From Paragorgia papillata (Eukaryota; Cnidaria; Anthozoa; Scleralcyonacea; Coralliidae): DNA of 64,000 nt. The stretch lies in NCBI GenBank assembly GCA_035771165.1, contig JAWNZC010000470.1:3634501-3698500 (forward strand), written 5' to 3'. This document shows positions 46,182 to 56,585 of the stretch, one piece after another. Each line of letters opens with the position of its first letter. The first letter of the stretch is position 1. The position numbers were made by a program, and so were the translations under genes. Under the pieces are notes generated by a model. That model ran no database searches and was not told the DNA's origin. It worked only from the letters and a program-made list of their open reading frames with translations.

Positions 46182-47191
46182 ATGGCTTTTTTCGCGCAAC
46201 GTCGAGTTCTGGCTGCAGCTGGAGGGTTTTTGACTGCAGGAGCTGCTGTTGCAACTGGGTATCTCTACAACAGAGCAATATACGCCGCAAAAAATAGATC
46301 TACGCCTTCCATGGACTATCCAGATTTACGTGGCCATAATAACCTGATGGCCAAGCATTTGACGCCCAGAGTGTATGGAAAGCTTCATGATAAGGTCACC
46401 AGGTCTGGATTCACGTTGGATCATGCAATCCAAACTGGAGTTGATAATCCTGGACATCCATTCATCTCAACTGTTGGTCTTGTTGCTGGAGATGAAGAAA
46501 GTTATGATTTATTTGCTGATCTGTTTGACCCAATCATTGAAGAAAGACACAACGGTTTCAAGAAAACTGATTTGCACAAAACAGACTTGGATTTTTCTAA
46601 ACTGAAGGGCGGGATGCTGGATGATAAATATGTCTTGTCTTCACGCGTGCGCACTGGTCGCTCAATTCGCGGGTTTTCGTTGCCACCTCATTGCTCCCGT
46701 GGAGAGCGAAGAGAAGTGGAACGAATTGCAAACGATGCCCTTGAAGGATTGAAAGGTATTTTTAATTTTTCCCCCCATGGGAAATATCTTGTTTTCATCT
46801 GGTTTAATTTAATAGTGCTAACCAATAGACAGTGAGTAGCTCTACCAATCAGAATGCAGCATTTGTAATAGTTCACTTGTTGGTTTATACTAAAAAGATT
46901 CAAAATGGTTAAGAAACAAGATTACAAAAATATTTTCAGTATGTCTTCTATAGCATGTGGAAACCAAATTGATTAAATATTTTAAGTGAGTTGGAATTTG
47001 GAAAGGAGTATTTTGTCACAAACCTACAAATATATTTTGAAAGTTGTGACAAAAAATACTTATAATAGGACATATATATGTATATGTATGTATATGTATA
47101 TATATATATGTATATATATATATGTATATATGTGTGTATATGTATATATATATATGTATATATATGTATATGTATATGTATATGTATATAT

Positions 47192-47223
<32 letters not shown>

Positions 47224-50200
47224 GTACATGTACATGTATATATATATATATATATTTCTCTGTTTCGGCAGTATATATCTAACCTTACTATATTTCGATT
47301 GTTGTTTCAACACTGCCTACGCAGCACGCTACTTATATTTATTTATATATATATATATATATATACATATTTATGCACAAGCATATACATATATATACAC
47401 ATGAATGATGCGTGGGACTGTGTACTCTGGTCCGGCAGAAAGTTATATATGTGTTACTCCAAATGAACGAACCATATATACACACATACAAATACATAGT
47501 AAACTATAAATTACAATGTTATAATTTAGAAGGTTCAATTTTTACAAAGTCATCAGATAATAGTATATTAAATATATACTCCTTAGTTTTCTCTTGAATG
47601 GTTTAATAGACCTTTCCGCATGAAGTGAATGAATCTTGTGATCTTTCTTTTTGACAAATCTGATTGGCTAATTTCGAAAGTTGTCTGAAGTTTTGGATGT
47701 CCGACGTTTTGCGAGAGCCAATGAAACCTCTCGACGCGTTATCCACGCACTTCGTGCGGAAAGGTCTATTGATAGAGATTCATAATTTGACTCCAGTATA
47801 CCTAAAACTGAATAAACCATAGCTAGTTTTGGAGTAAGGAAGATATATAAGCAAATTTGGTTGCTAGTTCAAAAGCCGACCACGCCTTTTACTGTGACAA
47901 AGCTGTCAGACGGATTTCAAGCGTCTTGTGTTATACAAATCTAGAGCTGAAAAATCGTGCACCATTCTATCATTGAATCCATCAGATTATTTTGCAGTAT
48001 TTATATATATTTGTAAAATACGTTTAAGTGGTAGGCTAGTATTTTGTAGTTGCCCATTGTCTTTGACTTCTATGGCACAGTCGGTCTTGGCATAGTTCAT
48101 GGAAAATATACATGGTTTGGAAGCTCAACAAAAGTCATTGTTTTATGTTTTTGTTCAGGTTTATTGAAATTTTTGCACATTCACGGTTATTGAACATATT
48201 GTGCTTTTTGTATAATGAAGCAATCATCCAATAGAAACGTTTGGTTTCAATCACTCAATCGTACTGTTTAAATATTAATAAACCTAAAACAAAGGATTTG
48301 GCACCTTCATGTACCTTTCAACATGAATCGTAGCTTGATTGTTAACCGCTTTGAAGTTTGCCGGGTTTCCAAACCATGTATATTTTCTATTAACTATGAT
48401 CTTGGCGACAATTCATGACTTTCAAGGAGATGTTTGTGCATGTATTTATAGTGCATTACATATACCATATAATTATTGTGTGAGAACTATATTTCTCAAA
48501 TCATTAATAATTCATGAGCTAATTAGCCAATCAGAGAAAAACATTTGGTCATGTGTACGAGTTTTGAAACCCGGTAAAGGTCGCGCCAACTGAATTCATT
48601 TCATAGTTAAGGAATCAGATAATAAACGGCACAAACAAAGAACCGTTTATTACCACATTTCTTAATTATAATTCAACGTGAAACCATTGTCTAATTTAAT
48701 ATGCACCAATATCACCAATTAATATATCACCAATAATTGACGATTGAGAAGCTATTTCATAAACCGTCGTGTATCGTGCGGTTGGCTATATAGTTTGATT
48801 TTAACGCGCACAATGGCTTCGTTTAGCTTTTTGACGAGCACAATGCCTTCGTTTGATTTGAGTCGCATCGTACTGAGCCACACGCTGGTATATTGTCTAA
48901 TAGGAATGCTGATTAGTGTGAACACAATGACTGCTGTGAGAATGAATGTCCAATGAACTCAATGCACCAATATATATTATACCTAAAAATAAAATAAAAC
49001 AGCCGTAAAATCTTTTGAGAAATATTCTCATGCGATGAAAATTCCCCAAATTGCAAGACACTCTGTTGTCTAGATAACTTGGTTAAGCTTATATTTTGGC
49101 ATTTCTTGATTTTTCGTAAGTATAAACAATTTGAAACTTTGAATGAAGTCCATCTAACGGCAAGTATTACGTCTGCCATTGTCGAGTTCCAGTGGCGCCG
49201 AGAACATGCAGTAGCCAATCACAGTGCGCATTTTACAATAACCAATTGAAATGTAGTATTTAATCTATTTGCTGTTGCATAAATACTTTAAAAAACGTAA
49301 TTATATTTTTGTGTTGTAACGTAATCAAGCTTTCGTGTTGTAACGGCTAGCCAAACTACTAGAAGCAGTACAGGTCAACTCATTTTTATCTTCGTCGTGG
49401 TACGTCATGAACACCGACATTCAATTAATGAACGTAACAACGCCTGAACCAATTATTAACTAATAATAGATTCCGAAACTATAAATTAGAACTTAATTAG
49501 TTTTACTGAATAAAGTTTGAGAACAACCTTCATCCGAGAATTCTCATAAAATAACTCTTTTAAAAGTGAGCAATGGCTTTCTTTGCACAACGTCGACTCA
49601 TTGCTGTAGCTGGAGGGTGTTTAGTCGCAGGAACTGTTGTAGCTGGGTTTTTTTACAGCCGAAAAGGCAAGAAAGTCTATATGTTCCTCGGACTACCCCG
49701 ATTTGCACAACCACAATAACCTGATGGCCAAACATTTAACTCCTCGACTGTATGCAAGCCTTTGTAATAAGGTCACAGCATCCGGCTTTACATTGGATCA
49801 AGCAATCCAAACTGGAGTTGATAATCCTGGACATCCATTCATCTCAACTGTCGGTCTTGTTGCTGGAGATGAAGAAAGCTATGATTTATTTGCTGATCTG
49901 TTTGACCCAATCATTGAAGAAAGACACAACGGTTTCAAGAAAACTGATTTGCACAAAACAGACTTGGATTTTTCTAAACTGAAGGGTGGGATGCTGGATG
50001 ATAAATATGTCTTGTCTTCACGCGTGCGCACTGGTCGCTCAATTCGCGGGTTTTCGTTGCCACCTCATTGCTCCCGTGGAGAGCGAAGAGAAGTGGAACG
50101 AATTGCAAACGATGCCCTTGAAGGACTAACAGGTATTTTAATTTGAAGTGTTAACCAAGAAATACGTTTGAAATCAAAGTCACAAAAATATCTCGTCATA

Positions 50201-53200
50201 TATGATTATTTAGACGAGTTAGAATTTTTGATCAATTCCTTCTTCACAATTTGAACGATGTTCGTAATTAGGTTAACCCACACACACATGATATTTTCAA
50301 CAAAGTTCATGTAAGATATGAAATTATATAATGGCTTTCTATGCAATTTATTCGCTCTGAGATATAACCGTCAAAATACAAATGACAAACTATGACAAAC
50401 CTTGACATTCAAGTTTAAGTTATGACCATCTAAAATTAAACACGCTAAGTGTTCAAGTCATGTTACAGCAGGTAACTACTTTTTGCAGATTGCAGACAAA
50501 TTGCAGAAAATCTAGAAACATTTGCTTTTTGCAACTATACTAAGGTGTACTATACTACAAAGGCCAAAGTGAGTGGTTGGAGACTTTTTCTCTTTTTTCC
50601 TTTATATTTTTTCCTTTACTTTTTTAGTACATGTATATACAGTGTATATATAATATCATTTGGGGCACTTTTCCCTTTTTCTTTCTCCTACATACATATA
50701 TAAACTTTATTTCAGTGTCAAAAAATGTTTAGCTGTAAAACTAATTGGGTATACTATAACCTAAACTACATGTTATACTAATTGTGTAAATATTTAAAAA
50801 ATAGGAGATAGAGGAAAAAGCTAATACTATATCTATATTGCTACAAAAAGTTAAAAAATTACACCTATCTACCCTTATTCACAACATCTGCACGTATAGG
50901 ATCTAGCATATCTTTATCTTCCTGTCGCTGTTTTGTATTCAATTTTATTATGGACTTTGTATTTATATATTATTGCGACAAACATATTAAATTTAAATTT
51001 ATATAAAATACTTAAACCATGCAGCCCTGACGCGAAATCCAAATATCAAGAGCGCACATGTTTTTTTCATTCACTCCATTCCTCTGCATACTCCAATGCA
51101 AAATACTGACGACGCCAATACTGACACTGTCAGCGTCTCTGTATCATCGCTGTGGAGATCCAGACATGAGTTTTAGGGAGGGCCACTTCGAACCAAAATT
51201 TGATAAAAGGGGTGAGAATATGATCTGCTATAGTGTTTCTTATCAGTATTTTGGGATTTTTTTGAATTTTATTTGCCATTTCTGGGACATTTTTGCGGAT
51301 TTTTTTAGATTTTTTCGGATAGGTTTGAGATTTTTTTGATTTTTCGGACTTTTAGAGACCTTTGCGGGTTTTTTTTAGATTTTTTCGGATTTTTCGGAAT
51401 TTTTTCGGACTTTTAGAGACCTTTGCGGAGTTTTTGAGATTTTGGGAATTTTTGGATTCTTAAGGGGTACGAGGTTTTTTGGAGTGATTTGCCCCTCGCT
51501 CTACAAGCTACATAATTAGGATTGTTCGACACTGCACTTTTGATAATCATACACAGATAATTTCATATAAGAGACCACTTTCATAATAGTGAGTTATTTA
51601 AATATTTTTTTATCTGCATCTTAATAAGCCGTTTTCGCCTCGTTTGTGTGTCTGCAATTCAAAAAGTCTGCTTCATAACGAGGCCAGAAAGACTTATTTA
51701 GATGCACATAAAAGAATCAATGATTTAAAGTTGTAAGTGGTCTATAGCAAATCTGCATGTAAAAGTATGCATGCTGATGAGGGAGCTAAAGATTAAATCT
51801 TCATGTTAGAATAATGGGACGTTTCCACACATTGGTGGCCGCGAGTTAAATTCCCATATAGGATAAAGATGGTACACCAATATGACCGCCATTTCATTGC
51901 TTCGGTACACCAATTTAGCCGCCGTGACGTGAGATGAAAACGGTCAATAGAAATAGAGGTGATCGTATTAGTTTTTCAGAAAATGTTTCATCTATGAACA
52001 CTGTATTTGCTTATTTTTAGGTGAACTTTCTGGTCGCTATTACCCACTCAATGGCATGACGGAAGCTGACCAAGACCAACTCATTAATGACCACTTCCTG
52101 TTTGATAAACCAGTGTCGCCATTACTGACATGCGCAGGAATGGCACGTGATTGGCCTGATGCCAGAGGAATTTTCCACAACAAAAACAAGAACTTTCTTG
52201 TTTGGGTAAGAAAGGACAATTGTTAATACAGATATCATAGCAAACGAACGCTCTTTGCCTGATCTCTGGTTTGTTGGGAAAAAATCTAGCGATCTCTGAT
52301 GCAGTCTGCGTCGCAGCCGGACTCAGCAATCTCTGATACAGCTATTATATCATATCAGTGAACTCCATTCTCTATATCTGGAACCCCAACTTCAGTCAAT
52401 TTATAGGCTTCAAAAGTGAAGTTATTTTACGTCAATTTCAGTCCCTTAGCTGCACCCTCCTGACAACAGACCTTGAAGTTCGAGTTCCAGATATCGAAAC
52501 AGGGAGTCCATTATATCATTTCGATCATATATACCTGTGACAATAAGAACGGACTAGGTCAGATTGCTGCAGGCTTTTTGTTTCTGGGCGTCCGCAGGGT
52601 GAGGAAAGATGAGCACTTGCCGGACATGCGCTAGAATGGGTGACGCGGTTATTTCTGAACACTTTGCGCACGCTGTTATTGACATTTATAGTTGACGTAT
52701 CATTTCAATTTTTGCAATCCAAGCCAGGCTAAATATAATTGAACCTATGGATCGTTTTCACTCACGTGATCGGTGACCCTATATTGGGGGTGGTGAAACA
52801 ATACGCAATGTTTGGATAAAAAGAGCTAAATTCTCATAGGATAAAGATGGTACACCAATATGGCCGCCATTTTATTGTTTTGGTAAACCAATATGGCCGC
52901 CATGACGTCAGATGAAAACCGGATCTATAAACACACATTGTGACATTCTAAGTCACTACCCCTAGGCATTACACTAAAATATAATAATTCATTTTCTAAA
53001 GGTTAATGAAGAAGATCACACGCGCATTATTTCTATGGAGAAAGGTGGAAATATGAAGAAAGTGTTTCAACGCTTCTGTGAAGGTTTAAACGAAGTGGAA
53101 CGTTTGATTAAGAAAGAAGGTTTTGAGTATATGTGGAGCCCACGCCTCGGATATATTCTTACATGTCCAAGCAATCTTGGGACAGGATTGAGAGCTGGAG

Positions 53201-55492
53201 TTCATGTCAAGTTACCTAATCTTTCTAAGGTATATAATTATTAATAAAGATATCAAGGGATAGACTGCGATGAAAATACCGAAAACTTAAAATAAATCGC
53301 AACTTTCTGGCTATAATGCTGAAGTAAAGTAAATGACACATTCAAACGTTTTCTTCAAATGCAAATTGGAAGTACTATATTTTCGCATTTCTTTCCGTGT
53401 CCGCCATTTAACAGTTTTCGGAAGTAACTGTGACGTCATTCAATCAGCTAAACTCTTAATTAATGAAGATGGCTAATTTATAATTTATGCTGTTGCAACG
53501 AGCTACGGTTCTTCATTATACATGAGCTCTTCGTTTGACTCACTTTCTACGATCTCACTGACAAATAGATGTATTTGAACAACTTTGCGAGGTAGTAATG
53601 AAAAAAGAATTGCTATTAAAAGAGGAACACGTTGTTGCTTCGTACACGTGGGCGTCGTATACGTCACAATGATCAGCCGCTGGCCATATTCGCGGGCGTT
53701 TAAACGACAATATCATGTAAACAGCGAACTGCACTCTTCGGACTTTTCTTAGTAAAAAATAATTTTCCAAAATGCACAATTTTTATCGCAATAGTCATTT
53801 ATATGCATGCAAGAGCGGGCATTTGGGAAGAAAGTTGCAGAAAAATTTACTATTGCCAAAAAATCACGGTTATTTACGGGCACAAATATAAAGGTATGTT
53901 AAGTTTTCGAATGATTATTGTGGGACAATGAACTCAGGTGGAGAATAATATTAAGGTGTTACTCCTAGTGACGAACCATACTGGACAAGTAGAGAAAACT
54001 CTACTTGGCGCAGCTGGGATTCGAACCCGCAACCTTCGGTTTACTAATCCGATGCTCTACCAACTTTCTCTACCTGTCCGGCATGGTTCGTCACTCGGAG
54101 TAACACCTTAATATTATTCTCCACCCGAGTTCACTGCCCCCATAATTCATTAATAATTCATGAGCTAATTAGCCAATCAAACTCATTAATAATTCATGGT
54201 CTAATTAGCCAATCAGAGAAAACTATTTGGTCATGTGTATGAGTTTTGAAACCCAGTAAAGATCGCGCAAACTGAATTTATAATTAAGAAATCAGATAAC
54301 AAACGGTACAAACAAAGAACCGTTTATAACCACATTTCTTAATTATAAATTCAACGTGAAACCATTGTCTATAATCTGATATGTACCAATATCACCAAGT
54401 TCCTCTACTATAATTGACGATTGAGAAGCTATTTCATAAACTCGTGTATCGTGTTTCACCAGGGGTTGCAAAGACTCGAGAACAACAAAAATCACTTGGT
54501 CTTACCTCGTAATTTTCAAAATTCTCTCGTGTTTGGACAACATTCGGAAACAATAAAAATCACTCAGCTTGCAGCCTCGTGATTTTCATTATTCTCTCAT
54601 GTTTTACAAACACTTGAGAACAATGGAAATTACTCGGTTAACGGCCCCGTGATTTTCATCATTGTCCTCGTGTTTGTAACCCCTGGCAAAACACTCCCAC
54701 TCGTTTATGAAATATTACATATCAATTCCGTGTAGAGAATTTAAGAGTATGTAGAATCTCTCTCAGCACCCATTATTTTTTCTCAATTGGGCGTAGCAAA
54801 AACCAACGGGTAGTGAATCTTTTAATACCAGACTGGTTAAGTTTTGAAAATGAAATTCAAAAAAATAAAAAAATAAACAGTTGTGTGCAGTACGGCAGAA
54901 CAAACAGTACGTAAACCTTCTAAATGTCAAGTCCTTGAGTTAGGGATTGCCTTTGCAAGTAGGTTTGACTACCCCTACACGTCCGTCTTCTATCATGTTT
55001 TTGGAACACTAAATTAATAATATATAATATTTTAAATATATATGGTCTACATTGTAGGATTCTCGCTTTGATAAAATCTTGGATAGTTTACGACTTCAAA
55101 AGCGTGGAACAGGTTAGTCATCTCAGGTGAAGTAATACGAGCGACAAATTGCTGCAATATTGTTGCGTTGCAAGTTGAAAAGCGTTTTTGCACGTATTAC
55201 CACCCACCTCAAACATTGTCACGCAACAAAATTTCGTTGTTGCAAGTTGAAACAGCATGTTGCAGCAAGTAGAACTGGAGTCTACTTTTTTCAACAATTT
55301 TTTTAAAATTGCAACGAAATCATTGTTGCGTGACAATATTTAAGGTGGGTGGTAATACGTACAACAACGCTTTTCAACTTGCAACGCAACAAAATGGCGT
55401 TGAAAGTTGAAGAAAAATGTTGCCCGTATTACCTCACCTTTACGTCTGCATGCATGTATGTGCTATTATCATCAATTTGTCTATTTGTGCTA

Positions 55493-55527
<35 letters not shown>

Positions 55528-55674
55528 GCCTGCCTGTCTGTAAGTCAGTCTGTCTGTAAGTCAGTCTGTCTGTAAGTCAGTCTGTAAGTCTGTAAGTCAG
55601 TCAGTCAGTCTGTCTGTCTGTCTGTCTATAAGTCAGTCAGTCAGTCTGTCTGTCTGTCTGCCTGCCTGCCTGCC

Positions 55675-55718
<44 letters not shown>

Positions 55719-55961
55719 AGTCTGTCTGTCTGTCTGTAAGTCCATCCATTTAAAAAAACAGATTCACCAATACTATTTTTTCTTTAAGGTGGCGTCGATA
55801 CGGCTGCAGTAGGATCAACATTCGATATTTCGAACTCAGACCGCCTTGGTGTCTCTGAAGTTCAGCTCGTACAGCAAGTCATTGATGGTGTAAACCATTT
55901 GATTAAAGTGGAAAAAAGACTGGAAAAGAAGCAGTCAATTGACGATCTTGTCACCAAATAA
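46182..55961 (+). CDS. Mitochondrial-type creatine kinase
   Basis: Exons 46182-46755, 52021-52205, 53002-53229, 55058-55112 and 55789-55961; 1215 nt, 404 residues. The enzyme transfers phosphate between ATP and creatine. Mitochondrial forms are octamers in the intermembrane space. Residues 1-45 are an N-terminal targeting region ([14 protein letters not shown], then an Ala/Gly-rich stretch). Mature features: [37 protein letters not shown], the nucleotide-binding [35 protein letters not shown], the NEED-type VNEEDHTR at 254, the active-site Cys308 in [16 protein letters not shown], and RGTGGVDTAA near the C-terminus. The length of the specificity region and the leader favour creatine over arginine kinase. 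Both first-exon copies end in phase 1 and could splice to 52021. Only one set of downstream exons exists in the window. Confidence 0.94.
47077..47260. repeat. AT-rich microsatellite forming a hairpin
   Basis: (TATATG)n on the left turns into (CATATA)n and (CATGTA)n on the right, so the tract is self-complementary around about 47190. It yields Tyr/Ile/Met frames on both strands that are artefacts. mtCK intron 1. Confidence 0.9.
47263..47340 (+). repeat. Repeat 'C', copy 3
   Basis: CTCTGTTTCGGCAGTATATA, CCTTACTATATTTCGATTGT and TTTCAACACTGCCTACGCAG: the downstream half of the unit seen at 3925-3985 and 14500-14555. Here it directly borders the AT microsatellite. Confidence 0.65.
47604..47771. 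repeat. Short inverted-repeat MITE
   Basis: AATAGACCTTTCCGCATGAA at the left and GTGCGGAAAGGTCTATT at the right. About 168 bp; mtCK intron 1. Confidence 0.7.
48090..48400. repeat. Inverted repeat, mtCK intron 1
   Basis: GAAAATATACATGGTTTGGA at about 48101 is mirrored by TCCAAACCATGTATATTTTC at about 48368. The body contains no recognisable gene. Confidence 0.6.
48504..48776 (+). repeat. Dispersed repeat 'F', copy 1
   Basis: CATTAATAATTCATGAGCTA, GCCAATCAGAGAAAAACATT, AACAAAGAACCGTTTATTAC and GACGATTGAGAAGCTATTTC. The same order recurs at 54143-54455, also +. The two copies are direct repeats about 5.6 kb apart, bracketing mtCK exon 1b, exon 2 and exon 3. Confidence 0.75.
49573..50132 (+). 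pseudogene. Second copy of mtCK first coding exon, frame-broken
   Basis: The ATG at 49573 opens [16 protein letters not shown], homologous to exon 1, but the frame ends after 49 codons at a TAA. The homologous frame ([16 protein letters not shown] and onward) runs open one base out of register from before 49655 to the donor at 50133, which keeps the phase-1 exit. The break maps to or near a T7 run at 49648-49654; a six-T run would connect the two frames. The 3' 324 bp (49802-50125) differ from exon 1 (46425-46748) at three sites, all synonymous, whereas the 100 bp before that differ at roughly a quarter or more of sites. It may be a dead copy, an alternative first exon, or an intact exon with a homopolymer error. 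Confidence 0.8.
50133..52020 (+). other. mtCK intron upstream of exon 2
   Basis: No coding sequence is recognised. It holds a T-rich tandem region at about 51295-51475 in which TTTTCGGACTTTTAGAGACC then TTTGCGG occurs twice among GATTTTTTCGG units, and element A copy 3 at 51816-51942. Confidence 0.5.
51816..51942 (+). repeat. MITE-like element 'A', copy 3 (5'-diverged)
   Basis: GGGACGTTTCCACACATTGG replaces the usual start. It then has AGTTAAATTCCCATATAGGA, ACACCAATATGACCGCCATT and GCCGCCGTGACGTGAGATGA. It ends 78 bases before mtCK exon 2. Confidence 0.7.
52749..52920 (+). repeat. MITE-like element 'A', copy 4
   Basis: GGATCGTTTTCACTCACGTG to ATGACGTCAGATGAAAACC, with both ACCAATATGGCCGCCAT units intact. 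It ends 81 bases before mtCK exon 3, a position similar to that of copies 2 and 3 relative to their downstream exons. Confidence 0.8.
53916..54144. mobile_element. Palindromic element 'G' carrying a tRNA-like sequence, copy 1
   Basis: Left TTGTGGGACAATGAACTCAG, GTGGAGAATAATATTAAGGT, GTTACTCCTAGTGACGAACC; right GGTTCGTCACTCGGAGTAAC, ACCTTAATATTATTCTCCAC, CCGAGTTCACTGCCCCCA. The centre is a minus-strand tRNA-like sequence. mtCK intron 3. A second member is at 63124-63586. Confidence 0.8.
54007..54079 (-). tRNA. tRNA-like sequence, Thr(AGT)-like anticodon, probably pseudogene
   Basis: Read on the minus strand: a degenerate A-box region (GTAGAGAAAGTTGGTAGAGC), anticodon arm TCGGA-TTAGTAA-ACCGA giving AGT, then a perfect B box GGTTCGAATCC. 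The acceptor stem does not close well and the element arms run into it, so it is probably a Pol III promoter relic and not a working tRNA. Confidence 0.45.
54143..54455 (+). repeat. Dispersed repeat 'F', copy 2
   Basis: Matches 48504-48776 in order and strand (AACAAAGAACCGTTTATAAC, GACGATTGAGAAGCTATTTC), with an extra tandem ATTAATAATTCATG.(G)CTA unit at its start. It begins exactly where element G ends. Behind it, 54460-54700 holds three diverged units of CTCG.GAACAA..A.AATCACT / GTGATTTTCAT.ATT.TC, themselves self-complementary. Confidence 0.7.
55125..55437. repeat. Long inverted-repeat MITE next to mtCK exon 4
   Basis: AGGTGAAGTAATACGAGCGA and GTTGCGTTGCAAGTTGAAAA at the left; TTTTCAACTTGCAACGCAAC and CCCGTATTACCTCACCT at the right. 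The inner arms CACCCACCTCAAACATTGTC / GACAATATTTAAGGTGGGTG also match. It starts 12 bases after the exon 4 donor. Confidence 0.8.
55495..55740 (+). repeat. (GTCT)n microsatellite with AAGTCAGT interruptions
   Basis: Long TCTG runs broken by GTAAGTCAGTCTG units and CCTG variants. It ends about 50 bases before mtCK exon 5 (55789). Confidence 0.95.
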
Positions 55962-56107
55962 AAATAGGTGATTGAAGCAAAACAACATTCTTGGAAACAA
56001 TACGACCTCATATTCAACGTTTAAAGGTAAAGTACATGTTTATCACAGTATAGATGCACAGTTGATACATGTAGTTGCACAAAACAGCAGTTGTCCTTTA
56101 TTACCAA

Positions 56108-56531
56108 CCAATAAGCCATTTGCACGATGACGTGAGATGGCGTTTGGGTGACTACAACTACCAGAATGCTTTGCCAGTATTCTAGGGTTTTGGCTAAAAG
56201 GGATGACCCAAAAGGACCCGTCCAGTCCTTTCGCGACTTTTCCAAAATATGTCGTCAAATTTGTTTTTTCCAAATTTGTCGTCGAGTTTCAGTGAGTCTC
56301 AAGATTTTAGCAATCTTTTCCATACCCTAACCACAACATAAACCCTAATCAGAAATCTGGTTTACTCCTAGCGTTTTGGGAAAACATATTCGTCGACATA
56401 TTTTGGAAAAGCCGCGGAAGGACTGGACGGGTCCTTTTGAGTCATCCGTTTTAGCCAAAACCCTAGAATACTGGCAAAGCATTCTGGTAGTTGTAGTCAC
56501 CCAAACGCCATCGTGCAAATGGCCTATTAGG
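56108..56531. repeat. Long inverted-repeat MITE downstream of mtCK
   Basis: AATAAGCCATTTGCACGATG, GGCGTTTGGGTGACTACAAC and AATACTGG-type sequence at the left; CTGGCAAAGCATTCTGGTAG, TTGTAGTCACCCAAACGCCA and TCGTGCAAATGGCCTATT at the right, arms about 170 bp. A TCTAGTCTGG simple repeat follows at 56545-56585. Confidence 0.85.
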
Positions 56532-56585
56532 TTGCTCCATTATTTGTCTAGTCTGGTCTGGTCTAGTCGATCTAGTCTAGTCTAG

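Noticed and set aside
46948..47466. Tyr/Ile/Met-rich frames on both strands
   Set aside because: Produced by the (TATATG)n tract; not coding.
46182..55961. Arginine kinase identity for the phosphagen kinase
   Set aside because: The N-terminal targeting region, YPDL..HNN start, NEED-type motif and C-terminal RGTGGVDTAA fit mitochondrial creatine kinase better. Substrate specificity has not been proven from sequence alone.
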